64,000 nucleotides of DNA. Source: Herbaspirillum rhizosphaerae. GTDB lineage: Bacteria; Pseudomonadota; Gammaproteobacteria; Burkholderiales; Burkholderiaceae_D. The notes beneath the pieces are model-generated. The model saw only the letters and a program-made list of their open reading frames with translations. It ran no database searches and was not told the origin of the DNA. The stretch is taken from contig NZ_LFLU01000003.1 of assembly GCF_001189965.1 (NCBI RefSeq), forward strand, positions 248,001 through 312,000. The letters run 5' to 3'. Both the position numbers and the translations under genes were made by a program. Below are positions 55,661-63,613 of this stretch, piece after piece (positions within the stretch are counted from its first letter, which is position 1; each line of letters opens with the position of its first letter).

Positions 55661-56278
55661 TTAATTCGTTTTTTGGTGTTGCGGGGTGATGCCGTCGAGC
55701 ACCAGGGCGATGTGCAAATCGATATGACGCTCGTCGATACCTGCATGGCGCATCAGCATACGTTGGATGATAGGACCGTAGAGCAGGTCGAAGATGACGT
55801 CGAAGTCGAGGTCTTCCTTGAATTCACCGTTCTTGATGCCGCGCAGCAATACCTGTTTGGCTGCGCCGCGACGCGGATCGAGGAAGTTGTCGTTGAAGAG
55901 ACGCATGGTTTCTTCGTCGAATTGCGACAGGCCGATCATTTCGCACACCACGCGACCGGTCTTGCCGCGGTACAGCTTGGCCAGCTTGCGGATCTGGTTT
56001 TCGATGTCGTGACGCGCCGATTCCGTCTCCGGAAAAGCCACGTTGGGGCCGACTTCACGCAGCAATGCTTCCATCGCCAGCGAACTCTTGTTGGGCCACC
56101 AGCGGTAGATGGTCGCCTTGCCTACACCCGCGCGCGCAGCCACGCCCTCAAGCGAGAGCTTGTCGAACCCGATTTCGTCCAGCAGGACACACGTGGCGTC
56201 GAGGATGGCGTCATGGGTTGCTGGATTGCGGCGTCTGCCTGTAGCTGGATCAGGCATATAGGTGAGAGAAATGGTCAT
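55661..56278 (-). CDS. TetR-family transcriptional regulator
   Basis: A 205-residue regulator. Residues 15-62 are the TetR helix-turn-helix (ATHDAILDATCVLLDEIGFDKLSLEGVAARAGVGKATIYRWWPNK); the remainder is a helical TetR_C domain of the AcrR type ending near VLDGITPQHQKTN. ATGs at 56278 and 56257 are both possible starts. No target gene is obvious: the neighbours are transcribed independently. Its own terminator marks it as a single-gene unit. Confidence 0.88.
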   Translation of the reverse strand: MTISLTYMPDPATGRRRNPATHDAILDATCVLLDEIGFDKLSLEGVAARAGVGKATIYRWWPNKSSLAMEALLREVGPNVAFPETESARHDIENQIRKLAKLYRGKTGRVVCEMIGLSQFDEETMRLFNDNFLDPRRGAAKQVLLRGIKNGEFKEDLDFDVIFDLLYGPIIQRMLMRHAGIDERHIDLHIALVLDGITPQHQKTN

Positions 56279-56554
56279 GCTCCAATTAGGATAGTGCAGT
56301 CTGTCTACAGCCTATATCGGTCACATACGTCACAACTTGAGAAAGAAACGGCTCCTGCGTCAAATTTCATAACATTTTTTTACATACTGCCGAGAACGGG
56401 CAGTCGGCCGCTGGGACGACACGCATCAGGTAAGGCTAGCGTCGGCGGTGATAGAACTAAAGTAAGGCGCGGCCTGGGTCTTCACAGTGCGTCGAAAATT
56501 GCGATACGGCAATGCGGGTGCGAGGGAGTTGCCGCCGGACAGGCGACACAGCAT

Positions 56555-57250
56555 TCAGCGCCGTGCAAGCAGGCTTTTGCCCGATTCGTTGATAAAGATC
56601 AGCAAGCCCATCAGCAGCAGGAACGCGGCCAGCAATCCTGTCGCATTGAGCAGTACGTGCGGATAACCGAGTTCATTGACGTTGATGAACGGGTAGGGAT
56701 AGAAGCCTGACATGCCGCCGCGCCACAAGGTGATGAACAGATACGACAGCGGATAGATCAGCCACAGCAGGCTGCGCTTCAGGCTGGGCTGGAAGCGCGG
56801 CACGAAAAAAATCCAGTACACCATCGACAGCAGCGGCGTTACCGTATGCAGGCTTTCGTTGACCAGCGCGCGAAAGCCGGTCGGCTGCCACAACTGGCGC
56901 AGCAGGACGTTGTAGGCGATGCCGACGAAAATAATGTAGGCTACGACGGCCGTTGTGACCTGCGGCTTGCGGAAAAAAACGCTGACCGGATTGTCGCCGC
57001 GCAGGGCCAGCGCAGAAAAGCCTATGGCGCTAAGCAGGATAGTCAGATTGGTCAGATAGCTCGACAAACGCGCCACGCCGTCCATCACGGTCATGCCGCG
57101 CACCAGCACGCGGTCGATGGTGATATCGGTCTGGGCGCTCAGGGCAAACCAGCTGATGGCGGCAATCAGCAGCGCCAGCATGCAGGCGATATTGGAGAGT
57201 TGACGGTCGGGGAAAATTTCAGCGGACAGGGTTGGTTCGGGCGTAGACAT
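56555..57250 (-). CDS. Pr6Pr family membrane protein
   Basis: A 231-residue protein with six predicted membrane helices, matching the Pr6Pr (FAR-17a/AIG1-like) family: ARLSSYLTNLTILLSAIGFSAL, GFRALVNESLHTVTPLLSMVYWIFF and FITLWRGGMSGFYPYPFINVNELGY are its conserved parts. Relatives in animals hydrolyse fatty-acid esters of hydroxy fatty acids; bacterial function is not known. The ATG at 57250 gives MSTPEPT; a longer frame upstream is not conserved. A 276-base interval separates it from the TetR gene that follows on the same strand. Confidence 0.83.
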   Translation of the reverse strand: MSTPEPTLSAEIFPDRQLSNIACMLALLIAAISWFALSAQTDITIDRVLVRGMTVMDGVARLSSYLTNLTILLSAIGFSALALRGDNPVSVFFRKPQVTTAVVAYIIFVGIAYNVLLRQLWQPTGFRALVNESLHTVTPLLSMVYWIFFVPRFQPSLKRSLLWLIYPLSYLFITLWRGGMSGFYPYPFINVNELGYPHVLLNATGLLAAFLLLMGLLIFINESGKSLLARR

Positions 57251-57443
57251 CGGCGGGCAGAAGAAAAGGCGTCGGAGGCAAGAATCGGTAGCAGGCGCGA
57301 GCGAAAGCTCAGCGAGCATTGAATCACGATATGGAGTGGCGCGGGGACATATTGTTCCCGCAGGACGGCCTGTTCGCAGCTTTTTACACTTGCTTGCTTC
57401 GTTGCTTATTTCATTTGCTCATTTCATTTATTCACGCGCCTGG

Positions 57444-57557
57444 TCAGACAAAAACGAAGTCTTCATTCTGATTCGGCACCAGGCGGATGGTTTGCAGCAA
57501 CTGGAACAAGAGCGACGCCCCGATGGGCAGAGTGATGACGCCAATAGTAACCCACAT
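57444..57557 (-). CDS. 37-residue single-helix membrane peptide under TetR control
   Basis: A short but well-formed gene: GGGAG lies seven to eight bases before ATG at 57557, and it runs to TGA with no break. The peptide is MWVTIGVITLPIGASLLFQ followed by LLQTIRLVPNQNEDFVFV: one hydrophobic helix of about 20 residues, then a polar, acidic tail ending in FVFV. I do not recognise a family. The 20-bp dyad at 57571-57590, just upstream of the ribosome binding site, is nearly the same as the one in front of the tetR gene at 58286. This makes a regulated small membrane protein the best reading. Confidence 0.68.
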   Translation of the reverse strand: MWVTIGVITLPIGASLLFQLLQTIRLVPNQNEDFVFV

Positions 57558-57570
57558 GATTTTCTCCCTG

Positions 57571-57590
57571 TTTAGCACGATAGTGCGAAA
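57571..57590. promoter_or_regulatory. TetR operator upstream of the 37-residue peptide gene
   Basis: TTTAGCAC-GATA-GTGCGAAA, a dyad with 7 of 8 arm positions paired. The copy at 58296-58315 matches it at 16 of 20 positions in the same orientation. It lies 14 bases before the small gene's ATG. Confidence 0.7.
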
Positions 57591-57668
57591 TTTGCGTAAA
57601 AAAATGCCAAAACGAACTTCTTCACGGAAACGATCCGGCGACCCGGCAGGCGTGCCGCCGGACAGAAA

Positions 57669-58286
57669 TCAACCGTGGTAATTGAAACTGCGATACGTCG
57701 AAATCAGCCGCTCGTAGGCTGTCTGCACGCGCTCCAGCGCTTTGGGATCGCGCAGGAAGCGGGCATCGTGCATCAGTCCGACCATCAGGCAGTACAGCTC
57801 GAACACCAGTTGCTCCGGATCGGTGTCCGGGCGCAGCTGGCCTTCTTCCAGCGCCTGTTCCACCGTCCGGTGCAGCATGCCGCGCCATTGCATGATGTTT
57901 TGCTTGATGCGATCGCGCATCGGATTGTCGACGTCGTCGTACTCGAAGGCGCCGGCGATATACAGGCAACCGACTTCATTGCTGGTGCGCCGCAGCCAGT
58001 TGCGGATCATTGCGCTCAGGCGCGGCAGCCCGCGCGGCAAGGTCATGGCCGGCTTGAAAATTTCTTCGACGAAACGGCGGTCGAATTCATCCAGCACCGC
58101 CTGCTGTAAGGCCTCGCGCGAACCGACACGCGAGAACACGCCGCTCTTGCTGATGCTCAGGCGCTTGGCGACTTCGCCCAGCGACAAGGCTTCCAGGCCT
58201 TCGTTTTGCGCCATTTCCAGGGCGGTATCGACGATGGCGGCAAGGGTGAGTTCGCTTTTGGCGGTACGGGTAATGACGGTATCCAT
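57669..58286 (-). CDS. TetR-family transcriptional regulator
   Basis: A 205-residue regulator. The helix-turn-helix is AAIVDTALEMAQNEGLEALSLGEVAKRLSISKSGVFSRVGSREALQQAVLDEF (about residues 15-65); the C-terminal part resembles the TetR_C YcdC/AefR-like group (GCLYIAGAFEYDDVDNPMRDRI). The ATG at 58286 is preferred to an in-frame TTG at 58295. The dyad at 58296-58315 lies 10 bases before it, and a second copy stands in front of the 37-residue membrane peptide gene downstream on the same strand. Confidence 0.9.
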   Translation of the reverse strand: MDTVITRTAKSELTLAAIVDTALEMAQNEGLEALSLGEVAKRLSISKSGVFSRVGSREALQQAVLDEFDRRFVEEIFKPAMTLPRGLPRLSAMIRNWLRRTSNEVGCLYIAGAFEYDDVDNPMRDRIKQNIMQWRGMLHRTVEQALEEGQLRPDTDPEQLVFELYCLMVGLMHDARFLRDPKALERVQTAYERLISTYRSFNYHG

Positions 58287-58295
58287 GTGCGTCAA

Positions 58296-58315
58296 TTTAG
58301 CACGTGTATGCGAAA
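58296..58315. promoter_or_regulatory. TetR operator upstream of its own gene
   Basis: TTTAGCAC-GTGT-ATGCGAAA, a dyad of the form TTTMGCAY-N4-RTGCKAAA, directly before the tetR start. It is paired with the site at 57571-57590. Confidence 0.68.
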
Positions 58316-58404
58316 TGTAAAGAAGCTTCTCAAAAAATAACGATGATGCGTAGAACTACGGTAGCGATCCGTTGCAAGTCAATGCGAATAATGCCGCATG
58401 GAAA

Positions 58405-59244
58405 TTATTTGCCGGCTTCCGGCAGCAGCCGTTGCAGCGCGGCCGATGTTTCCGCATCGGCGGGGAAGAAACATTCCATCGCCAGCTCCGACAAGGTGAT
58501 GTCGACCGGCGTGCCGAAAATCGTCGTCGTGCTGAAAAACGAAAGCAGGCCGTGTTCCGTCTGCAACTGAAACGGCACGGCCACGGCGGCGTAGGGCGAG
58601 AGCGTGTGCTCGGCTGCGGACGCGTCATGCTCGGGCGCCGGATAGGCGAGCAACTCCTTGTTCAGATCGATCAGAACGGGATCGGCGCTCAAGGCAATCT
58701 GCTGGCGCAGGCGATCCAGCATGTGCTGCCGCCATTCGGCGAAGTTGGCGATGCGCGGCGCCGGCCCTTGCGGATGCAGCGTCAGCCGCATGACATTGAT
58801 GGGCGCCTGCAGCAGCATCGGTGCCACGCCGGTCAGCAGCAAGGGAACGATGCGATTGGCGGAGACCAGGTTCCAATGCCGGTCGACCGCCAGCGCGGGA
58901 AACGGCTCGTGCCCGGTGAGGATCTGATCGATGGCTTTGCGCGCCGCCAGCAGCGCGGGATCGTCCAGCGCACGCTCGGGAAACAGCGGCGCGAAGCCGC
59001 CGGCCATCAGCAAGGCATTGCGTTCGCGCAGAGGAATGTCGAGGCGTTCCGCCAGGCGCAACAGCATGTCGCGGCTTGCCTGTGAGCGGCCGGTTTCGAG
59101 AAAGCTCAGATGGCGTGTCGAAATTTCCGCTTCGCAGGCGAGGTCGAGCTGGCTCATGCGGCGACGCACGCGCCACGCGCGCAACATGTCGCTGACCGGC
59201 CGTGCGGAGGGGGAGGATGCAGGGAGCGTAGGTGTCGAGATCAT
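58405..59244 (-). CDS. XRE-family regulator with MmyB-like ligand-binding domain
   Basis: A 279-residue regulator. Residues 18-75 are a Cro/CI-type helix-turn-helix (LRAWRVRRRMSQLDLACEAEISTRHLSFLETGRSQASRDMLLRLAERLDIPLRERN); residues 100-270 are an MmyB-like PAS domain (FPALAVDRHWNLVSANRIVPLLL, LNVMRLTLHPQG-like text, TPVDITLSELAMECFFPAD), thought to bind fatty acids or similar ligands. It is divergent from the NTF2-like gene across an interval with a perfect palindrome, so it probably represses that gene and itself. Confidence 0.9.
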   Translation of the reverse strand: MISTPTLPASSPSARPVSDMLRAWRVRRRMSQLDLACEAEISTRHLSFLETGRSQASRDMLLRLAERLDIPLRERNALLMAGGFAPLFPERALDDPALLAARKAIDQILTGHEPFPALAVDRHWNLVSANRIVPLLLTGVAPMLLQAPINVMRLTLHPQGPAPRIANFAEWRQHMLDRLRQQIALSADPVLIDLNKELLAYPAPEHDASAAEHTLSPYAAVAVPFQLQTEHGLLSFFSTTTIFGTPVDITLSELAMECFFPADAETSAALQRLLPEAGK

Positions 59245-59278
59245 GTGCCGATCATAGCGTATCGATGCGCGGCGTCAC

Positions 59279-59295
59279 ATTACCTGCGAGGTAAT
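59279..59295. promoter_or_regulatory. 17-bp perfect palindrome, operator of the XRE/MmyB regulator
   Basis: ATTACCT-GCG-AGGTAAT in the 167-base divergent interval, 35 bases before the regulator start and about 117 before the NTF2-like gene. Assignment is by position. Confidence 0.72.
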
Positions 59296-59411
59296 TGTCC
59301 GGCGCCGGGGCTTGGGCAATGATGTGCCTGACGCTGCGTTTGCCGTACTGCAGGACGCGCCGGCCAGCGATCGCATTTCCCGCTTTCAACCTTCTTTATA
59401 TGGAGTTCAGC

Positions 59412-59810
59412 ATGACACATCCGACATCTCATACCGATCTGGCCGCCGCCGGCGAGCAAATGAACACGCTGGTGGATCTTTATATCGCGGTCTGGAACGA
59501 AACCGACGCCGCACGCCGCGCCGGCCTGATCGCCGAGATCTGGACCGCCGACGCCAGCTATCGCGACCCCCTGATGCAAGGCGACGGCCACGCCGGCATT
59601 TCGCAATTGGTGGCCGCGGTGCACGAGCGCTTTCCGGCTTTCCGTTTCAGCCGTATCGGCGAACCGGATTTTCATGGCGCGCACCTGCGCTTTTCCTGGG
59701 CGTTGGGTCTGGACGGCGAAGAAGCGATGATCAAAGGAACCGACTTTGCGGTGCTGGAGCAAGGACGGCTGCGCAGCGTGACCGGTTTCCTGGATCAGGT
59801 GCCGGCCTGA
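59412..59810 (+). CDS. NTF2-like/SnoaL domain protein
   Basis: A 132-residue single-domain protein of the NTF2-like fold: VDLYIAVWNETDAARRAGLIAEIWTADASYRDPLMQGDGHAGISQLVAAVHERFPAFRF is typical of SnoaL-like proteins with a small hydrophobic pocket. Function is unknown; isomerase, hydrolase or ligand-binding roles exist in the family. GGAG stands six bases before the ATG at 59412; an ATG at 59400 (MEFS lead) is in frame. It is divergent from, and likely regulated by, the XRE/MmyB protein. Confidence 0.85.
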   Translation: MTHPTSHTDLAAAGEQMNTLVDLYIAVWNETDAARRAGLIAEIWTADASYRDPLMQGDGHAGISQLVAAVHERFPAFRFSRIGEPDFHGAHLRFSWALGLDGEEAMIKGTDFAVLEQGRLRSVTGFLDQVPA

Positions 59811-59885
59811 GTCGGCGCAGGTGGTTCAGGCAGGTTCGGATAAGGCGGCGACGCTTGCTCGTACAAGCGCCGCCGCTCGATCGGA

Positions 59886-60926
59886 TCATGGTGCGTTCAG
59901 GATGCGCTGCACACGTTCGGCGCTGGCCGGGTGGCTGGACAGGTAAGGCGGCACGCCGTGGCCGGAGGCTTCCTTCTCGCCCAGTTTTTCGAAGACATAG
60001 GCCAGCTTCTGGCGGCTCATGCCATTGGCCTTGAACAGGGCGATGGCATAGTCGTCGGCTTCGCGCTCAACGTCGCGCGAATACTTCATGTCGAGCAAGA
60101 CGGTCGGTATGTTGGCGATCACCGCCGAGACGTCGCCGAACAGCACCGTCGCCGCTGCGCCGATGGCCGAACTCTGGATCAGCCTGCGCATCAGATGGCG
60201 TCCCTGCAGATGGCCGAGTTCATGCGCCAGCACGCCCATGACGGCGTCGTCGTCGTTGAGCAAGGTCACGATCTCGTCGGTCAGCACAATCTGGCCGGAG
60301 GGCAGGGCAAAGGCGTTGGGGCCGATGCGGCTCTTGCGGAACACGATCTCATACGGCGGCAGCTCATTCATTTGCGCCATCGGCGCCGTCAGCATCGTGA
60401 AGCGTGCCGCGATGGCCGCTTGTTGTGCAGCCGGCAGCGCAGTCGGCGCCAGGATATGTTTATCGAGGAAATCCAGCGCGCCGTCGCCGATGCGCTGTTC
60501 GACGCTGACGGGCAGCGAGTGCGCAATCAGACCGGAGGCGGCCGGCAGCAGATAGAGATAGCTCACGGCCAGCACCGCGATCAGCGCGGCCGCGGCGGCC
60601 AGCGTTGCGCGCCAGTTCTGCTGCATGCGCACCACCAGCGAATCGCGATGGCTGGTGCTTTCCAGCAGGGCGGCGAAGGCGGCCTGATCCTGGATTTCCA
60701 GATAGGCGCCATCGGGATAGGTCACCTTGCGCGCGGCGCGGCTGAGCCTTTCGGATACTCGCAATTGAGCAATCGGGCACACGCGCTCAACTGGCGCTGT
60801 ATCCGTATCGCCGGCGTTCTGTCCACTGCCGTAAATCCGCGCCATGCCGTCAATCACCTCCAGCGTGACGACATGGCGGCGCGAGGTTTTACCGTCGAAA
60901 TAAAAAGCGGCGACTGCTGTCGTCAT
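59886..60926 (-). CDS. M48 family zinc metallopeptidase
   Basis: A 346-residue membrane protease. Residues 1-90 are a small beta domain (FYFDGKTSRRHVVTLEVIDG), then a membrane helix near 108-128 and the peptidase domain from about 160. The zinc motif is HELGH at residues 235-239 with the third ligand in SRDVEREADDYAI; PSGQIVLTDEIV and SSHPASAERVQRIL are also typical of the HtpX/BepA-like family. It overlaps the YjgN gene upstream by four bases. The pairing of a YjgN-type protein with this protease recurs in proteobacteria, so they may work together in envelope quality control. Confidence 0.9.
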   Translation of the reverse strand: MTTAVAAFYFDGKTSRRHVVTLEVIDGMARIYGSGQNAGDTDTAPVERVCPIAQLRVSERLSRAARKVTYPDGAYLEIQDQAAFAALLESTSHRDSLVVRMQQNWRATLAAAAALIAVLAVSYLYLLPAASGLIAHSLPVSVEQRIGDGALDFLDKHILAPTALPAAQQAAIAARFTMLTAPMAQMNELPPYEIVFRKSRIGPNAFALPSGQIVLTDEIVTLLNDDDAVMGVLAHELGHLQGRHLMRRLIQSSAIGAAATVLFGDVSAVIANIPTVLLDMKYSRDVEREADDYAIALFKANGMSRQKLAYVFEKLGEKEASGHGVPPYLSSHPASAERVQRILNAP

Positions 60927-62014
60927 AGCGATAAATCGAAGTCGAGCAAGTCCGTCATGCCTTCGCCCATGGCCGATCCCGACGGTTCGTTATCAGCGAT
61001 GAACTCATCGAGGCTGCCGGCGGGATGCAGGCTCATCGACTCGATCCGGTAGCGCAGCGCGCGGATCTGGGCGAACGGCGTGTACAGGCCCAGGGTGCAA
61101 ACGATGCCGATGATGTTGGTGAAGGCGATGAACATCATGCGGCCCCAGCGCATCCCGCTGTGAAAGCGGTGCTCGCCGAGCCTGGTGTGATTCCAGATCA
61201 GGTTTTGCATCAGCGTCAGGAACAGCGGATACATCAGGAAAGTCCAGGCATACAGCGCCAGGATCACCAGCACGAATGAAAAGACATGGCCCGCGCCGAA
61301 CGATTGATCGCTCATGAACGGATAGGCGCTGGCGCCGACCGTGAGCAAAATGGCAATGAAGCCGGCGAGATAGATGCCGAAACCGATCAGGTAGGTCTTG
61401 TAAAACGCGCCCACGGAACCGGTGAAAGAAAAGTGACTGGCGCCGAAGCGCGACTCGGTGTGCTGAAAACGCTTGATGCGCTGATGCGTGAACGGCGTCA
61501 GCAAATACAAGGTGAAGAAGGTCAGCAGCGGCAGCCACAGATACACCTTGTACGCGCCCGCAGCGTTGCCGCGAAAGCCGAAACGGATGCCGCGGTAGCT
61601 GGTGTTGTAGAGCTTGAACTGCAAGCTGCGCCAGATCAGCCAGGGCATCGCCGCCAGGAAGGCGATCAGCACCAGCAGGCCGAGCAGCGGGTTGAGCTTG
61701 AACGCGAACTGATAGCCGAACAGCAGCACCACGGTGATGACGCGGCCTTTGAGGATCGCCATCGGATTGCCGTGGTATTCAAAGCTGGTGCCAGCGACCG
61801 TGGTGTTGTCATAAAAATAACGCAGCCGTCTTACCTTGGCCCAGGCGGAATAAATTCCCAGCGTCACCACCGACAGCAGCAGGTTGACGATCCAGATGCG
61901 GAAGTATTCGGAGCCGCGTCCGCTGAAAGAAAATGCTTCCACCGCAGGCGGCGCTGAAAAATCGGGGCTGGCAGGGAAATCGGGCTGGCCGGGTTGCTCG
62001 AAAGTGTCGCTCAT
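60923..62014 (-). CDS. YjgN family (DUF898) membrane protein
   Basis: A 363-residue protein with about eight membrane helices and the DUF898 pattern repeated twice: FSFSGRGSEYFRIWIVNLLLSVVTLGIYSAWAKVRRLRYFYDNTTV, later FSFTGSVGAFYKTYLIGFGIYL and ...GIVCTLGLYTPFAQIRALRYR. Function is unknown. The ATG at 62014 follows GGGGAA; an extension to 62113 has no family similarity. Its end overlaps the M48 protease start (ATGA), so the two are translated together. Confidence 0.87.
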   Translation of the reverse strand: MSDTFEQPGQPDFPASPDFSAPPAVEAFSFSGRGSEYFRIWIVNLLLSVVTLGIYSAWAKVRRLRYFYDNTTVAGTSFEYHGNPMAILKGRVITVVLLFGYQFAFKLNPLLGLLVLIAFLAAMPWLIWRSLQFKLYNTSYRGIRFGFRGNAAGAYKVYLWLPLLTFFTLYLLTPFTHQRIKRFQHTESRFGASHFSFTGSVGAFYKTYLIGFGIYLAGFIAILLTVGASAYPFMSDQSFGAGHVFSFVLVILALYAWTFLMYPLFLTLMQNLIWNHTRLGEHRFHSGMRWGRMMFIAFTNIIGIVCTLGLYTPFAQIRALRYRIESMSLHPAGSLDEFIADNEPSGSAMGEGMTDLLDFDLSL

Positions 62015-62619
62015 GTGTTCCCCATCAGTTTGTTTTTGAAATGGATTGATCCTTCTGAAGTGGGCCAAAGAATCTCTTGCCGCCTTCAAAAAGTCAAGCG
62101 CGCGCGGCGACATGTTCAGCCGAAGAGGGTGTTTGAAGTGCGTGTTTATTCACGATGATGCGTCGTCAAAAAAATGTAACAGGGCTTGCATTGTTTTGGT
62201 TCGTCGCGGTGACTGCGAACTCATTGACTGAGATGACGGCGACCTCGTCCGATCACGACGACAAGTCGCGATCATGAGATTGAAATCGGCAGCAATTAGC
62301 GTCGGCAGAAAATATCTGCGCGGTTAAATCGGCACGAAAAATCAGCCGCGAAAAAACGTGATGGGAAGCTGCGCGAAAAATATTTACGCCCCCATTTCAC
62401 TGTTACAAAATTCTCGTGAACTTTCTATTTATTGATGTGCCGAAACGCTGAGATCGTTGCACAGCTCGTGTCCTTCAACATCAGTCGGCATCAGCTTTTC
62501 AGCGATCTCGTCCTCCGCGGCGAAGATGTTCATCGCGATTGAAAAATTGGATGAGCGCATCGCCGATTCGTTTTATCAGTGCCACGTCTTGCACCGCACA
62601 TTTATCTTCAGGAGATACC
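62015..62619. other. divergent promoter interval between YjgN and bactofilin genes
   Basis: About 600 bases without a convincing gene. A 61-codon plus-strand frame at 62046-62231 lacks a ribosome binding site and family features. The stretch 62330-62450 is the most AT-rich and may hold the bactofilin promoter. I see no clear palindrome or terminator. Confidence 0.5.
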
Positions 62620-63141
62620 ATGCTTCGCTCAGAAACTCTCTTTGGCAAACGAGAAGCCAATTCGCCAAATTCCCCTTTCAGCGCCAGTAACAATTTGACG
62701 CAACCGGGCGTATCCAATGTGACCAAGACGACCAATACTCCATCCTCTTCCACTACTCCGCCATCAAGCTCCGGATCCAACGAAATGGGCAGCAAACTGA
62801 TCGTCGGTCCCAACATCAAGCTGAAGGGCGTCGAGATCAATGATTGCGACACGCTCGTGGTGGAAGGCCGCGTCGAAGCGACGATGGATTCGCGCGTGAT
62901 CCAGATCGCAGAAAAGGGCGCCTTCAAGGGTTCGGCGGAAATCGACCTGGCGGAAATCCGCGGCGACTTCGACGGCGAGCTGACCGTGCGCCAGAAACTG
63001 GTGATCTACTCCAGCGGCAAAGTGTCGGGCAAGATCCGCTACGGCAAACTGGTCATTGAAGAAGGCGGCCAGCTCAGCGGCGACGTGCAGGTCGGCGGCG
63101 CAGCGGAACAGCGTGAACTGTTGCAGGCCAAAACTGCGTAA
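62620..63141 (+). CDS. bactofilin family protein
   Basis: A 173-residue bactofilin, a cytoskeletal protein that polymerises without nucleotide. Residues 1-55 are a disordered Ser/Thr/Asn/Pro lead; the beta-helix core runs from about 60 to 160 with repeating short strands (SKLIVGPNIKLKGVEINDCDTLVVEGRVEATMD, GAFKGSAEIDLAEIRGDFDGELTV, GKVSGKIRYGKLVIEEGGQLSGDVQV). AGGAG stands seven bases before the ATG at 62620. It is a single gene. Confidence 0.92.
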   Translation: MLRSETLFGKREANSPNSPFSASNNLTQPGVSNVTKTTNTPSSSTTPPSSSGSNEMGSKLIVGPNIKLKGVEINDCDTLVVEGRVEATMDSRVIQIAEKGAFKGSAEIDLAEIRGDFDGELTVRQKLVIYSSGKVSGKIRYGKLVIEEGGQLSGDVQVGGAAEQRELLQAKTA

Positions 63142-63613
63142 TTCCTCCCATACGTCAGCCAACGCGCCCATTCCGGCGCTTCATCTGTCGTCGCACTGAA
63201 GGCCGTTTGCAGCATCGGCGGCTGTTTTTTGTTTTTTCATGAAAAATGAAGCCTTCCGGGCGGCGTCCGGACGGTTTTATTGCCGTTGCTCTTGCAGTTG
63301 ACTGCGGAGCCGGGTCACTGTGCGCGAAACACGTCTTCGCGGCGCCTTGCTGCGGATTCGTGCGCGATCTGGCGCGATCCCGATACCGGGGCGGCTTCTT
63401 GCGTGCATCGGCGGTCTGGTTTTACGACTGTTTTTGCTGATCGGGTCCGCCAGTGGCGGGGCCGGGGCTTTGTGCGCATGCGCCGGGCGTGCGACAATAG
63501 CGATTTTCGTCTTTTGCGATGCTCTTTTGCTGCATTCCGGAAACATGCCTGGCACATGCCGCATGCGACTGAGATGCCCTGAGCGGCGGACGACGGTGTT
63601 TTTAAGATCGACT
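63142..63613. other. interval between bactofilin and purU
   Basis: About 470 bases. The first part has a weak terminator (63201-63237). Frames of up to 100 codons on the plus strand and longer ones on the minus strand exist but are Arg/Ala-rich, without binding sites, and look like GC-driven noise. Confidence 0.5.
63201..63237 (+). terminator. possible terminator of the bactofilin gene
   Basis: GCCG...CGGC and CAGC...GCTG can pair in an imperfect hairpin that is followed by two runs of six T residues, about 60 bases after the stop. Confidence 0.45.

Noticed and set aside
62046-62231. 61-codon frame upstream of the bactofilin gene
   Set aside because: No ribosome binding site, no family features, and it overlaps the probable YjgN promoter.
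63280-63582. 100-codon frame before purU
   Set aside because: Arg/Ala/Cys-rich, no binding site, typical of high-GC non-coding sequence.
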